DNA of 64,000 bases from Akanthomyces muscarius (Eukaryota > Ascomycota > Sordariomycetes > Hypocreales > Cordycipitaceae), in the NCBI RefSeq assembly GCF_028009165.1, contig NC_079242.1:2604001-2668000 (forward strand). The letters run 5' to 3'. The position numbers were made by a program, and so were the translations under genes. Below the pieces are notes generated by a model, which was not told where the DNA came from, searched no databases, and saw nothing but the letters and a program-made list of their open reading frames with translations. Below are positions 1-10,560 of the stretch, piece after piece (the first letter of the stretch is position 1; every line of letters starts with the position of its first letter).

Positions 1-1278
1 CGGGGATTCTTCGAGGTGCTCATTCCGACGTATAACGCGCAGCCGGAAAACTCGCCTCTTTCACTTGCCCTGCGCGCGACGGCGACAAAAGTGCTGTCCT
101 TGTGGCGCCATGGCCCCAAGGGCCTCGCTTTGCCACAGACGGCGTACGCGGAAGCCGTAAGCCGCGTCCGCCAGGCTGTGCAAGACGATGTCGAGAGGCA
201 GAATCCGGCCACGATCATGGCAATTGTTGCTCTGCAGCTATGCGAAAGCATCGCCGCCGTGTTCAATCTCCGCCCGGCGTCAAAGGTCCACCAGAGCGGT
301 GCCGTGTCGTTGCTGCCATACCTAACAACGGGCAGTAACGCAAGCGCTGGAGAATATATTAGGCGATTCGTGGTTCATACGGAGATTGCCTCTGCGATAC
401 GGGAGAAGAAGCCGCTGCCTGGCATGTTCATCACTTCCACCGCCCGTGGCAGCAACCCTAGTTCCGTCTTGGACGCCATCGGGGCAGAGGTGGCTCTCTT
501 GCAAGCCAGCCATGCGCAGCTAGAGCAGCAAATTAAGGCCCCGGTCGAGCTTCAGTATATTCTCACAAACCAAATACAAGAAGCAAAGCGAATCGAGAAT
601 AAACTCTTAACTTGGGAGCAGCTTGTGCCGGAGCATTGGAGGCCACTGAGGCTGCCCAGAAAAGAGTTTGATTCATCTATTTCAGCGTATCAGGATGTGT
701 GCGAAGTTTACACGTCTTGCCAAATTGCAACAATTTGGAACCTCTGGCGCGTCCAAAGACTGATACTGGCGGCCGTTATTGCAGACTCGCATACCAGACT
801 CCGAAATTACGACCTCAAGACTCCGAGTCAACAGGCCAACGAGACGGCAGCAGCCCAAGAGCTAGTCGACGGCATATGCTACAGTGTGCCATTCTATCTC
901 GGCAATCGATGCAGGCCCATGTCCTTACGAGACTTCACGGATGCCTCTATACTTTACCCCAGTGGTACCGTGCTGCATCTCGACACGAGCCACATTATAG
1001 CCCAGGGCCCATGGAATATCCTGAGCCCGCTGAGCCGACTGCTGGCGCTCTTTTCCGACGGATCAGGACAGTCGATTGCGGTACTTCTCAGGACGGGCCA
1101 GATTACATGGATCAGAGAACAGTTTCTGCGAGTCACTATACTGCTCCACGTCGCGTTCGCGCACGGCAAGGGGTATTCGCCGGATAGCGGCTCATTGATT
1201 GCTCAATACACGGAAGAAGAGACGGAGAAGTTGATGAAACTGGTGAGGAGCGGACTAAGATTCACGAGTGGCTCCTAG
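1..1278 (+). CDS. Fungal-specific transcription factor, C-terminal part (5' end outside window)
   Basis: The frame is open from base 1, so the N-terminus, and any Zn2Cys6 finger, lies outside the window. About 425 residues are visible. The helical, Trp/Leu-rich sequence with an FFEVL...TYN start and repeated amphipathic helices resembles the PF11951-type (Fungal_trans_2) regulatory region of fungal transcription factors. No DNA-binding motif is visible in this part. It lies upstream of the hydrolase and TRI5 and ends 160 bp from the convergent hydrolase gene, so it is a candidate pathway regulator. Fusarium TRI10 also lies near TRI5 and, as I recall, has this kind of domain. A TRI10-like role is therefore possible, but I cannot assign it without the N-terminus or an alignment. 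Confidence 0.7.
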   Translation, partial: RGFFEVLIPTYNAQPENSPLSLALRATATKVLSLWRHGPKGLALPQTAYAEAVSRVRQAVQDDVERQNPATIMAIVALQLCESIAAVFNLRPASKVHQSGAVSLLPYLTTGSNASAGEYIRRFVVHTEIASAIREKKPLPGMFITSTARGSNPSSVLDAIGAEVALLQASHAQLEQQIKAPVELQYILTNQIQEAKRIENKLLTWEQLVPEHWRPLRLPRKEFDSSISAYQDVCEVYTSCQIATIWNLWRVQRLILAAVIADSHTRLRNYDLKTPSQQANETAAAQELVDGICYSVPFYLGNRCRPMSLRDFTDASILYPSGTVLHLDTSHIIAQGPWNILSPLSRLLALFSDGSGQSIAVLLRTGQITWIREQFLRVTILLHVAFAHGKGYSPDSGSLIAQYTEEETEKLMKLVRSGLRFTSGS

Positions 1279-1438
1279 CTTGTGTTGGCCGTATCTGCGA
1301 GCAGCGACTTTGACTTGGGCCCCGGGGAGAGGCTTCGAAGAAGCGAGCCAAAGCAGCGTGCCAAGACGCGCCTCAGCAGCGAAGCTTTTTCGCCTTTTGG
1401 AGAGCAGCAATGCTGGATTTTGTTCATCTCACCCAAGT

Positions 1439-3310
1439 TCACCGGCCGTGACTGTTGCTGTCTTCCGTGCTGTACTCGGTTCTCGTAAACGTGATCACAC
1501 CATCGCCAGCGTCGCCGGGCCCCTGCGCCGTGTCTAAATCCATCGTTACCGGCTCGCCGCCGACTGCGGCAACAAAACGCGCGGTGAAGAACCGAGTCGC
1601 CAATGGGCTCTCGCCATCAGTAGTGACCTTTACGAGCCAGTAGTCGCCTGTGATACGCTCCAGCACAAAAGTGTGTCTGAATACCGCATGCGGCCGAGGT
1701 CCGACCAGAATCGGCTTGCCAGTGACCAGGTCGTATTCCTCTGTAAATGTAACGTCGCCCCAACCCTTATTTGTGTAGCTACCAACAAGCTGGCTCATGC
1801 TGAATGTCGATGGAAGCGGCGGCTCGGGGCGGTCCGAGAAAAACGTCTCGATGGCCTTTTCTCTCGTCATCACACTATCCCAGCTTTTCATCGATCTGTA
1901 TCTCTGACATTAGCAAGGCAATGAGTACTGGCGTATAATTTGTCGGTGTCAAAAGAACTGACGAGGGGAGGGAGGAAACCTGCATTTCTCTAATATTAAT
2001 TCTCTCATCAGCTGCGATCCCAAGCTTGTCCTCGATCAAGCGATAGACAACATCAAGCTGCTGCCAATTGGATGACACGACCGTGTTCCCAAATGTTACG
2101 ACACCAAATTTGACATCCGGCAACCAGAAGACTTCTGCGCCATAGGCATGCATGCCCCCAGGGTGAAAGTATACCGTTTTGCCATGTATAGTGGTGCGCA
2201 GCCAGCCCAACCCATATAGTGTCGCCGCCATCTTGTCCCCTGTAGCACCCCCATCTTCGTCGAGAAACATCCTCGGCTTCTGCAGATCGAGGTGTGTCTT
2301 TTGCGACAGCGGCGCGCTCTTATTGATCAGACAGCTAATCCATTTCGCATAGTCCTTGACAGTGGAGATGACTGCGCCAGCGGCACTGAAATCTGTAAGT
2401 GCCATGTAGTCCACAAGCGTGTAATTCCCGGCCGCTTCATTCCACACATAACCGGCTGCCAGGTGCTGCTGCGGCGCCGCTGCTAGCGCATCGTCGACAT
2501 TGAAATATGTCGAGCTCATCCCTAGCGGCGCCCAGAGATTCTCACGCAGAGCATGGCCGAGCCACTGGCCAGTCACAGTCTCGACTACGTGGCCGAGCGC
2601 AATATATATGTAGTTACAGTACGACCACTGAACACGGGGCTCGGTTTTCATGGCTAGATTCCGTAGATTGCGAGTCACGTCTCGTGGTCGCAGCTGCTTG
2701 CCGTCGCGGATGCGTTGCAGCCCGTAGTCATGACGGCCGAGGCCGCTGCGATGGCTCACGACGTCGTTGAGAGTGATGTGCGCAGTCGCCCACTCGTCCT
2801 GCATGACGAAATCGTCGCGAATTATGTACGCCATGGGTGTCTCCCAGTCTTGAGGAAAGGCGCTGCTGTAGTTTTCGGAGTTGATGAGGTGAGAAAGCAG
2901 CGCCGCGGCCTGCGCTTTGGTGGTCGAGCATCCGTACCAGAGTGTGTCGGCAGTAGCAGGCACATCTGGTATTATCGCATATCCATAGCCCTATGTATGT
3001 CAAATAGTTAGCTCAGATCAGTGGCCAATATCTGCATCGGTTGCCTGGGCGATCTCGAACTTGCCTCAGTATAGACGTCATCACCGTCAATCACGCCAAC
3101 CGACATACCCGGCACGTGCCAGATGTCCAGAGACTCTCGCACAAACTCGCCAAAGTCTTCATTGAATGGGCTTGATGAAATGCTGTGCGCCCCTGTTACT
3201 GGCTTCTGTGCGTTGCACCCGCTCGCTTCCAAAGCGTGCGCCGTGGCGATGGCGACCGCAATAAATACATGCTGAAGCTGAATCCGCGCCATAGTCACCA
3301 ATATTGCCAA
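1439..3310 (-). CDS. Secreted serine beta-lactamase-like hydrolase/esterase
   Basis: Three exons: 3310 (or 3292)-3065, 2990-1980 and 1903-1439, about 570 residues. The start after the second ATG gives a hydrophobic signal-peptide-like N-terminus. The catalytic set of the class C beta-lactamase/DD-peptidase fold is visible: SxxK (STTK, exon 2), Tyr-x-Asn (YCN) and HPGG in place of KTG. The C-terminal 150 residues look like the small beta-barrel domain often found in eukaryotic members. Fungal relatives in metabolite clusters act as esterases, acyltransferases or lactone hydrolases. In this cluster a deacylating role, the job of TRI8 in Fusarium, is a plausible inference. The first intron appears to use a GC-AG splice pair (GCAAGT donor at 3064); the reading frame is continuous only with that donor. 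Confidence 0.85.
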
Positions 3311-4363
3311 CAGTGTTACTCTTGGAAACCGATGTCCCTGCTGGTCTTGTCACAAAGTATCGGCCACTGTTTTTCTTCTTTTTTTATTTTTAATCTCGAC
3401 TTAGATTGGGGTTGCCAAAAGCAACAGAGTGTGTGTTGGGACAATCCAGCTGAGCAAGGCCGCCGTGATCGCTCGCAGAATAATCATGTGACGTTGTGTT
3501 CAATGAGTGTCTCACTTTCAAGTCAGATGCTAGATTGGTTCTAATGATGAGATACTTTTGTCCCTTTTTGTTGATCACTCTTATCGTGACAGCAGTCCGC
3601 ATCGGCGCACGCCAGCTTAGACCAGTGATTGCAGCTGTTTAATTAGTGATTGCAGCTGTTTAACTAGTGATTGCTGCCCGAATGCTGAAATCTAGACTCT
3701 CTGAAACGGCGCAGATGTTCCCGCTCCGCATTTGCATCATGCAGCCGGTACGAGGGTAAAGCCCAATTGGTATATACCGAGAAGGCATTCATTTTGCGGG
3801 CAGTTGCAATTTATCGCAGAGTGCCAAAAAGTGATAACAGGCGATCGACCCCCGACTCGGAACACAGAATGAGACATGGACGATTCATTGAACTGAGTGT
3901 GACATGGACCCCTCACTAACACTGGCTCTACATCTGCTAATTATGCAGACATTCAAGAAGTGGACATAGTTTTGTTCTATGTCTCCAGCGGGTAGGATGG
4001 GTTGTGGCTAAAAAGAATCCGATGAACAGAGATATTTTAAATGCATTGATATTCACAGCGTGAAAGTGCGATTGAAGGCAACGGAAGCACGAAAAGCGGA
4101 TTCTTTTTTTTTTTTTAAACAAGAAAGACAAGGTTCCAAAAAATCCAAGAGTAGTTTTATGTGCAAAGGTACTTATATTGAACAGCTATGAGAATTGTAA
4201 GAGAGGCAAGAGCTGCTCAAAATGGTGTGGGGTTGGAGTCTCGTTGCCAGCCAAAGGTAATAGACAACTGCAACGAAGATAAAAAAAAAAAAATAGCTCT
4301 AGAACTACTCATCAGAGTGCAGCCATCTGCTTGATTCAATGATAATAGAAAGGGGGATTGTAA
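3311..4363. other. Intergenic region between hydrolase and TRI5
   Basis: No supported gene. The region holds the hydrolase promoter, a 21-bp tandem repeat (3624-3679) and several A/T homopolymer runs (for example near 4096 and 4280) in the TRI5 3' flank. Confidence 0.6.
3624..3679. repeat. 21-bp tandem repeat, about 2.6 copies
   Basis: The unit AGTGATTGCAGCTGTTTAAYT begins at 3624, 3645 and 3666; the third copy diverges after ten bases. Each full unit contains the palindrome CAGCTG and an AGTGA element. It lies about 310 bp upstream of the hydrolase start and 680 bp beyond the TRI5 stop. It could be a regulatory array or a replication-slippage product. Confidence 0.85.
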
Positions 4364-5742
4364 TCAGGGATTAGCGGTAATTCGAAGGCTTGACAGTGTG
4401 TTCGAGATGTTGTTCGAGATGTCGTGCCAGTGGCCGCGCGACGCGGAGGTACCAAATAGTAGGGGCAGGGGTAGGTGCATGTTCGTGAGAAGAAGTATGA
4501 TAACACATAAAACTAGTCCGTTTTGCCACCAGGATAGAGCAAAGCGCGAAAATAGACCCTGCGGAGCAACTTTATCGCCAGAGTGCTTCTTGGCTGCTTT
4601 CTGGGCTTCAACAGCATCGACGACCGTGAACTTCACCCACTCGGAGGCCGCGACAGCGCCAACTTCGGCTGCTTGCTCGCGAAACCTGGTGAAAGCGCGA
4701 GCATCCTCTGTATCCATCGTCTTCGCCCGAAGATAGATCTCCTTCAACCTGTAGCGATTGTCACACAGGTGCCAGGTAACATAGCCGTGCATGAAGCGGG
4801 TGATTGTTTCTTTGAGCTGCGGATCCTTGTCGGCGAAGACGGCCATCATCTGCTTGGAGGACAGAAGCGTATCCTCGATCAGCTTCTCCAGCGCTTCGCC
4901 CAGGGTGATGCCGTATGTGGTGACATAGTTTTTGACAAGACTGGTCTGGTCGCGGGGGTCGTCGTACTCCTTGTAAAAAGAGAGCAGGTCATTGACCCAA
5001 ACCATCCAGTTTTCCATCTGAGCGACGGCGGAGGTTATTTCACGAAAGAGCACTTGCTCATTAAACTGGTCTTTGGGCCACAGGGAGGCTCCTACGCAGT
5101 GACCAAGGCCGTTGATGCGGCGGAGGAAGCCGGGATAATCGTACGAGCCGTGATATCCATGAAAGTTGTACTGCTCAATCCAGCAGCCTTCGAAAACTTT
5201 AGAAATTCATGTGTGTTAGTTTTTCCAACTTTTCGGAGTTCTGTATAGTGGCTTAAGTAAAGAATGGACCTACAGTCAAGTGTACTGCGGATGAGGTTGA
5301 GGGAGCAAAACGGCCCAAAGTGTCGAAGGACATTGGGAAAGTGTTCGTTCACAAGTATCCACCAAGGGTGTTTCTGCTCACGGCCACTTTGCAAGTCGTC
5401 AAAGTAGGTCAGCATCTGAGGATGAGGGTCGTCTCGGCTGTCATCTAGCACGAGCGTGTATGTGTAGTGGATGCTGAGGTCTGCCATGAGTTCTTTGGAG
5501 ACCTTGGTCCAGCTGTAGACAACCATGCCAACAATGGTCTGAAGAGAGGCTTGAAGTCTCTTTGGGTCGGCCTTTAACAGGGTCTGCTGGCGTTCTTGAG
5601 CAAAGTGGTGGACTGCTTTTTCGTAGGCATAACGAAGGTTCTCAATGCGTTCTTCGCGGGAATAGTTGCTGTCCTGGTACTCGATGTACTCGAGAAGGCG
5701 CACAGCGGCACCAAGGAAATTGTCCACCGGGAACTCTTGCAT
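4364..5742 (-). CDS. TRI5: Trichodiene synthase (terpene cyclase) with C-terminal membrane extension
   Basis: The enzyme cyclises farnesyl diphosphate to trichodiene, the committed trichothecene step. Exons are 5742-5274 and 5196-4364 (433 residues), with one intron of 77 bp after about residue 156. The Mg-binding Asp-rich motif DDSRD is at residues 100-104, and the NSE motif (Asn225, Ser229, Glu233 in NDLLSFYKE) is intact. The start at 5742 is chosen because the family match begins MQEFP; an in-frame upstream ATG would add 18 unrelated residues. Fusarium-type enzymes end near residue 375-390. Here about 55 extra residues follow, including a strongly hydrophobic stretch at about 383-404 (WWQNGLVLCVIILLL), then a polar tail. 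TATA-like DNA (5842-5850) lies about 100 bp upstream. Divergent from TRI101. The identity is very secure; the extension is the odd feature. Confidence 0.97.
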
Positions 5743-6323
5743 GTCGAAGGAGTTCAATGATGAATGTGAGGGCTTCTTGCGAACCAGGGATGCCAATTGG
5801 TTTGCGAATCAGTTGACTTAATGCAGTCAGAGAAGTACACATTTATATACAAAAAACAGTACTCGAGCAGTTATATACGGTATACTAAGCAATTTTTGTT
5901 TACATCACATATTCTGCGCGTAAACAGCTGTCGAGCTGGCCGGCCAAATAGGTCCGACTGCATAGGGACATTTCCTTGATGCGGCCATCACCACATCACT
6001 CAGCTCATGCGGCTGGGTGGGTGCCATGAAACAAGAAATATGCGTCCCGAACAGTAAATGGAAGACTGGGACTAGGGAAAGTGGACTCTGAGCAGGATCT
6101 TGCAGGAATGACGCTCACTTGGTACTCACTTGACGAAGGAACATATTTGTCGCCTCAGCCACTGCAGTAGCGTTACACCGAGATCCCGTGACTGTGCATG
6201 ATATCATATCAGCAACAGTGTTTGCCACACATAAAACCGTCTTTGACCCCGCGAAAGGGTACTTTTGGGCCCAAGGAGAAGGAGAATTAAGTCTGTCTTC
6301 TCAATCAACAATTCCAGTTTACA
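5743..6323. promoter_or_regulatory. Bidirectional TRI5/TRI101 promoter
   Basis: A 581-bp divergent region. TATA-like elements are at 5842-5850 (toward TRI5) and 6230-6236 (ATAAAAC, toward TRI101). Two identical CTCACTTG octamers at 6114-6121 and 6125-6132 are spaced 11 bp apart and carry TCAC/GTGA cores. By eye I found no YNAGGCC element, the classical TRI6 site, on either strand. Confidence 0.6.
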
Positions 6324-7694
6324 ATGCCAGCCGAACCGGCCCAAGCGGGACTAGACATGGAGGTAGAAATCCTCGGTCAGCAACCAGCCCTCCAAGTTTA
6401 CACGCAACTGAGCTCTGTGTTCCGACTTCAGCACGATGCCCAAGTCGAAGAGATATTGAACACGCTACGCAATGGCCTCAGCCAGATTGCCAAAGATTTC
6501 CCTTGGCTCGCAGGTCAAGTTGTTCATGAGCGCACCGGCCACGACGGTTCTGGTGTCTTCAAAATCAAGCCCTTTGAGGAAACTCCACGCCTCGTTGTCA
6601 AAGACGCTCGACAAGATGGCTCTATGCCTTCCATCGACGACATGACAGCCGCTGGCTACCCGATGTCCATGTTTGACGAGACCAAAATCGCACCGCGAAT
6701 GACCATCCCCGGTGGCCCTGGCGAAACCGCAAATGATCCCGAACCTGTCTTGCTGTTCCAGGTAACACTGGCTACTGGCGCGCTGATACTCACCTCTGCC
6801 ACTGCTCATCGTGCCATCGACGCCATCGGCCAGGCGCAAATTCTACACTGGCTGTCCCAAGCATGTCACGGTATTCCATCCACAGAGGAAGACAAGATGG
6901 TAGGCAACATGGACCGAAGAGCCCTCATTCCCCTGCTCGATAGCTCATACGATGTCGAAACCGAGTTCCGCACCTTGTGGATCAGGCCTACCGCTACTCC
7001 AGGCAAGAACACCGACCCGTCGCCACCATGCAGCTGGGCCACCATCCGTATTAGCTGGGATGCGTTGACCAGGCTCAAAGCCGACGCAACCAAGACGATC
7101 AGCACCAGCTTTATATCGACAGATGACGCACTCACGGCATTGGTTTGGCAGGCGATCATGCGAGCGCGTCATCATCGCATCGACCTAAACAGAGAGGTCA
7201 GAATGACGCGTGCAATCGACGTGAGATCTCATTGCAACCTCTCCCCGAAATATCCGGGCTTGATGCAAAGTCAAAAACTGAATCGCTACCGCTTGAATGA
7301 GCTACTGGACGCGACAGTAGGTGAAATCGCGTCGCGGCTTCGAGCTGAGCTTGATCCTGTCAAGACACTCCACGAGCTAAGCGGCCTGGCAACGCTGCTG
7401 GAACGAGATGCAGACAAGACACGGTATTCATTTGTTGCCTCGACGGACTCCACGATAGATATTAATCTCAGCTCATGGGCCAAGGTTGATTGCTACGATG
7501 ATGACTTTAACTTTGGCCTGGGCAAGCCTGTCACTGTCATCCGCCCGCACTTTTCCCCATACGAGGGCCTCATCTATGTGATGCCTCGGTCTGCAGAGAA
7601 CGGAATGACCGTCACGATCTGCTTGCGAGATGACGAGATGGAGGATCTGAAAAGGGATGCTAGATTGAACGAGTACGCGGAGTTTCTAGGTTGA
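6324..7694 (+). CDS. TRI101: Trichothecene 3-O-acetyltransferase-type BAHD acyltransferase
   Basis: Single exon, 456 residues. It transfers acetyl from acetyl-CoA to the C-3 hydroxyl of the trichothecene ring, a step that also gives self-protection in known producers. The BAHD catalytic HxxxD motif is HRAID (His162, Asp166). The C-terminal structural motif DFGWG appears as DFNFGLGKP near residue 393, and the sequence matches the TRI101 family along its length. An alternative start 33 bp downstream (MEVEIL) is possible. It is divergently paired with TRI5 and followed by convergent TRI4. In Fusarium TRI101 lies outside the core cluster, so its position inside this one is notable. A TRI101 paralogue with another acyl specificity is the main alternative. 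Confidence 0.9.
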   Translation: MPAEPAQAGLDMEVEILGQQPALQVYTQLSSVFRLQHDAQVEEILNTLRNGLSQIAKDFPWLAGQVVHERTGHDGSGVFKIKPFEETPRLVVKDARQDGSMPSIDDMTAAGYPMSMFDETKIAPRMTIPGGPGETANDPEPVLLFQVTLATGALILTSATAHRAIDAIGQAQILHWLSQACHGIPSTEEDKMVGNMDRRALIPLLDSSYDVETEFRTLWIRPTATPGKNTDPSPPCSWATIRISWDALTRLKADATKTISTSFISTDDALTALVWQAIMRARHHRIDLNREVRMTRAIDVRSHCNLSPKYPGLMQSQKLNRYRLNELLDATVGEIASRLRAELDPVKTLHELSGLATLLERDADKTRYSFVASTDSTIDINLSSWAKVDCYDDDFNFGLGKPVTVIRPHFSPYEGLIYVMPRSAENGMTVTICLRDDEMEDLKRDARLNEYAEFLG

Positions 7695-8087
7695 TGTTAA
7701 TAAATGCCATGTCAGCCGCCCAGAGCTATACTTGACTCTAGCTACATACTCAGATTATGTGAAGATCAATAGCGCTAGTAACATTGTGCATTAGTTGAAA
7801 CATATTTGCCTCTAGTTTTCAAGGCTCCACGCAGGTGGGACAAGATTGCAAAGAGGGACGGAAGCCGCCAAGTAGCTCGAGAAGGAAACAAAGGATGATG
7901 AACAAAATTACAGGCTTTGTTGGCCTCTATTCGCTACCTAAAAATTATACTAAGTCCTTTCATATTGGGATCCACACACTTCTGTCCTTCCAAGCCCCCT
8001 GGGGGACACAATCGGCCAAGGGCCCAGTGCGGCGGCTTCCGAATCCGGGTAGAAAGTGTGCAGTATCAGCCTCTGGCCAAGACCCAA
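7695..8087. other. Convergent intergenic region TRI101/TRI4
   Basis: 393 bp between two convergent stop codons. Nothing recognisable beyond the presumed 3' UTRs. Confidence 0.6.
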
Positions 8088-9896
8088 TCAAAACTCGGCT
8101 ACATTCTTTGCGCGAATTCTAACTCGGATCTCGCCTAGATATTCCTTCTTCCCAGGAATAGCCTTTGGATAGCCCACAATCCTGGCATGAGTAATGTCGA
8201 CGTCAGCCAGCGTGGTGTTGAATAACTCGAAGTCGTATTGGCGGACAATGCGTGAAAGAACCAGGTACATCTCAGCGAAGGACATGCTAAGGGAGTGGAT
8301 GTTTGTTAGACGACTGCATCTTATCAAAGAGCGCGGGAGAAAAGTGTGAGAGAAAAGAAGTGTACTTACTTGAAGCCAATGCACATTCTGCTGCCCCCAG
8401 AGAAGTTGGTCAGAAACTTTTTGAGATTCACACCCTCTTCAGCGGCCTTGACCCATCGTTCAGGGTCGAACTTCTTGTAGTCTGGGAAAATGCTTTCATG
8501 GGAGTGCATGAAATACGTCGACTGGCTGACAGGGGTCTATAAAGTGTGGTTAGCCGCAAGCCTGTACATTATTGAACAAAGAAAAAAAAATTAGGGACGA
8601 AAGTCATTTCTTACTCCGGCAGGAATGATGTGATCTCCGTAGGCGAGATCCTGTTCTGTAGCGACACGAGCGGAACGACTGATCGGCCCAAACGTAAGCC
8701 GTAGGCCTTCATGGATCACACCGGTCAGGTAGGGAAGGTTCTCGAGCGCAGTAAGAGAATGCTTGTAGTCCTGCGAGGGCGGCAGAGTCTCGAGCTCCTC
8801 GCGCAGCTTTTTGAGGCACTCGGGGTGCGAGAGGAGGTAGAACATGGTGACAGCCATGGTCCTCGAAGTCGTCTCAGTACCAGCAAACAAGATTACGAGG
8901 CCTTCATCCAGCAAGCGGTCCACGGTTCGCTCGTAACTCGGGATGTGCGGGTCAGCGAGGGCACCCACAAGCACCGATGCCTTGCTGTCGGATGTCTTGC
9001 TGGCGAGGAATTCGTCCGCGCCCTTGTCCTTGATCTCGTCGCGCAAGGCCAGTAGATCAGCCACGGCTGGGATAATCAAGCGAACGCAGGCATAAGGAAG
9101 TTTCTTCAAGCCAGTGACAATACTTGGCAGGAAGCGCGCCAGGTGGTAGACCTTGGTGAGACCAATGAACCCATCCCTGACAGTAAAGTGGAAGTCGGGG
9201 ACGCTGAGATAATCCTGATGGGTGCCGTAGAAACGAGAGCTAATGACATCGGCGGTCAGTGCGCAGAAAACGCCGTCTAGGCTGAGAATCTTGTCTTGCT
9301 CCATGTGCTCGTCGATGCGAGAGCAAGCCTTGGTGACACGATCGTGGACGGTCGGCTCCAACGCCGTAATGGTACGCTTGGAAAAATATGGGTTGAGGTA
9401 GCCGCGACGAGACCGGTGTTTGTCGTGCTCAACAGTTCCGGCTGTGGCGTTGGGGACATCAAAGGCGCCAACGGTGGCAGGATCTTTGTTTGTCTTTCGA
9501 CTGCCAGCCGTGTAGATGGTCTGGTAGAACTGAGGGTCACGAATGTGAATCTCACGAGCATTGACACGAATAATCGGGCCTTAATCGCAAGTAAGTCAAC
9601 GGCTTCACACACGAGGAGGGGGCAGGGGGTGAATTGGAGGGGGATTTTTCATTCGTACCGAACTTTTTGTGCATCTTCTCTAGTTCCCAGAGATATTGGC
9701 CATCTCGAATGACTTCATGGTAAAACTCCAGGTAGGGTCCGATGATGGCCCATTTTGAGCCCGGGATACGGCGTAGCGGGTGCAGGTAGATGTTGTAGAA
9801 GCAAGTCCAGAGAAAGTAGACAGCGAAACCACCGAAGATTACAGCAGCGGCTGTGCTTGGGGGGATATTCCGTATAGATTCGGCTAGTTGCAACAT
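8088..9896 (-). CDS. TRI4: Trichodiene oxygenase, multifunctional cytochrome P450 (CYP58 type)
   Basis: Four exons: 9896-9659, 9579-8615, 8536-8370 and 8286-8088 (522 residues). All splice phases agree. An N-terminal membrane anchor (about residues 15-35) is followed by a Pro-rich hinge (LHPLRRIPGSK). The I-helix oxygen motif is AGTETTS, the ExxR is EGLR, and the heme ligand Cys lies in FSGGSRMCIGF, with the last intron just after it. The sequence matches TRI4 throughout, including FDVP and ARIVGYPKAIPGK. Known TRI4 enzymes catalyse three or four oxygenations of trichodiene (C-2, C-12/13 epoxide, C-11 and often C-3) to isotrichodiol or isotrichotriol at the ER. It is the direct functional successor of TRI5. 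Length is normal for the family. Confidence 0.96.
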
Positions 9897-10560
9897 GATG
9901 TGATTACTGATCGAATGCCAACAATCGATCGTTCTGTAGAGGAAGAGGAATTTAAATAAAGACTCCGGCCAAAGCTCTCCTTAAAAGTTGCTGAGAACTA
10001 AGAAGTAGACGGTATTTGCGCGCAGTGCTCATACCTGCCAGGTGAATGATCTTCTCCCACCTGACCGTGATTGCGCAAGTCTCAACCACCGTCACAAGCA
10101 TATTCTGCAATGTTGCTTACCTTTCCTTGGCCCAAGATGGAATCTAAAGAGCTGAAAAAAACAGCCTGCCGGCAAAAGTAGACTGCATCTTGCCTCTCAT
10201 CGGCTCGAATACTGTTTCCGAGTGCATGGAGAATGCAGTGCCACGTCACCTTAAGGAGACGCAGCTACTTCGCGCCGTGCTATGAGCCACCGCAGTATCT
10301 AAATCTCGATTCTCATGTAGAAACAAGGGCCACCGGGCTACCTTGGCGTCAAAATCAGCTCGAATTTCTCCAGCCTGAGGATATCCAAATTGGCACGAGC
10401 AGCGTAGATCAGAAATGTGAATTTGGTCGCGTGCTCAGTGCTGTGAGCTACCTTTGACTATATTTATAAAGCTGAATCTCTCTATCAAGGAGAAATAGAA
10501 ATACATCGAAAGTAAACGGAAAGCAAAAAGAAGAAAACAGAGATAATACTGTCATCGGTC
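9897..10560. promoter_or_regulatory. Upstream region of TRI4 and of the small ORF at 10561
   Basis: 664 bp. A TATA-like TTTAAATAAA lies about 55 bp upstream of the TRI4 start, and TATATTTATAAA at about 10459 precedes the rightward small ORF. An inverted repeat CAGGTG (10039-10044)/CACCTG (10058-10063) with a 13-bp spacer is present. No gene seen. Confidence 0.5.
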
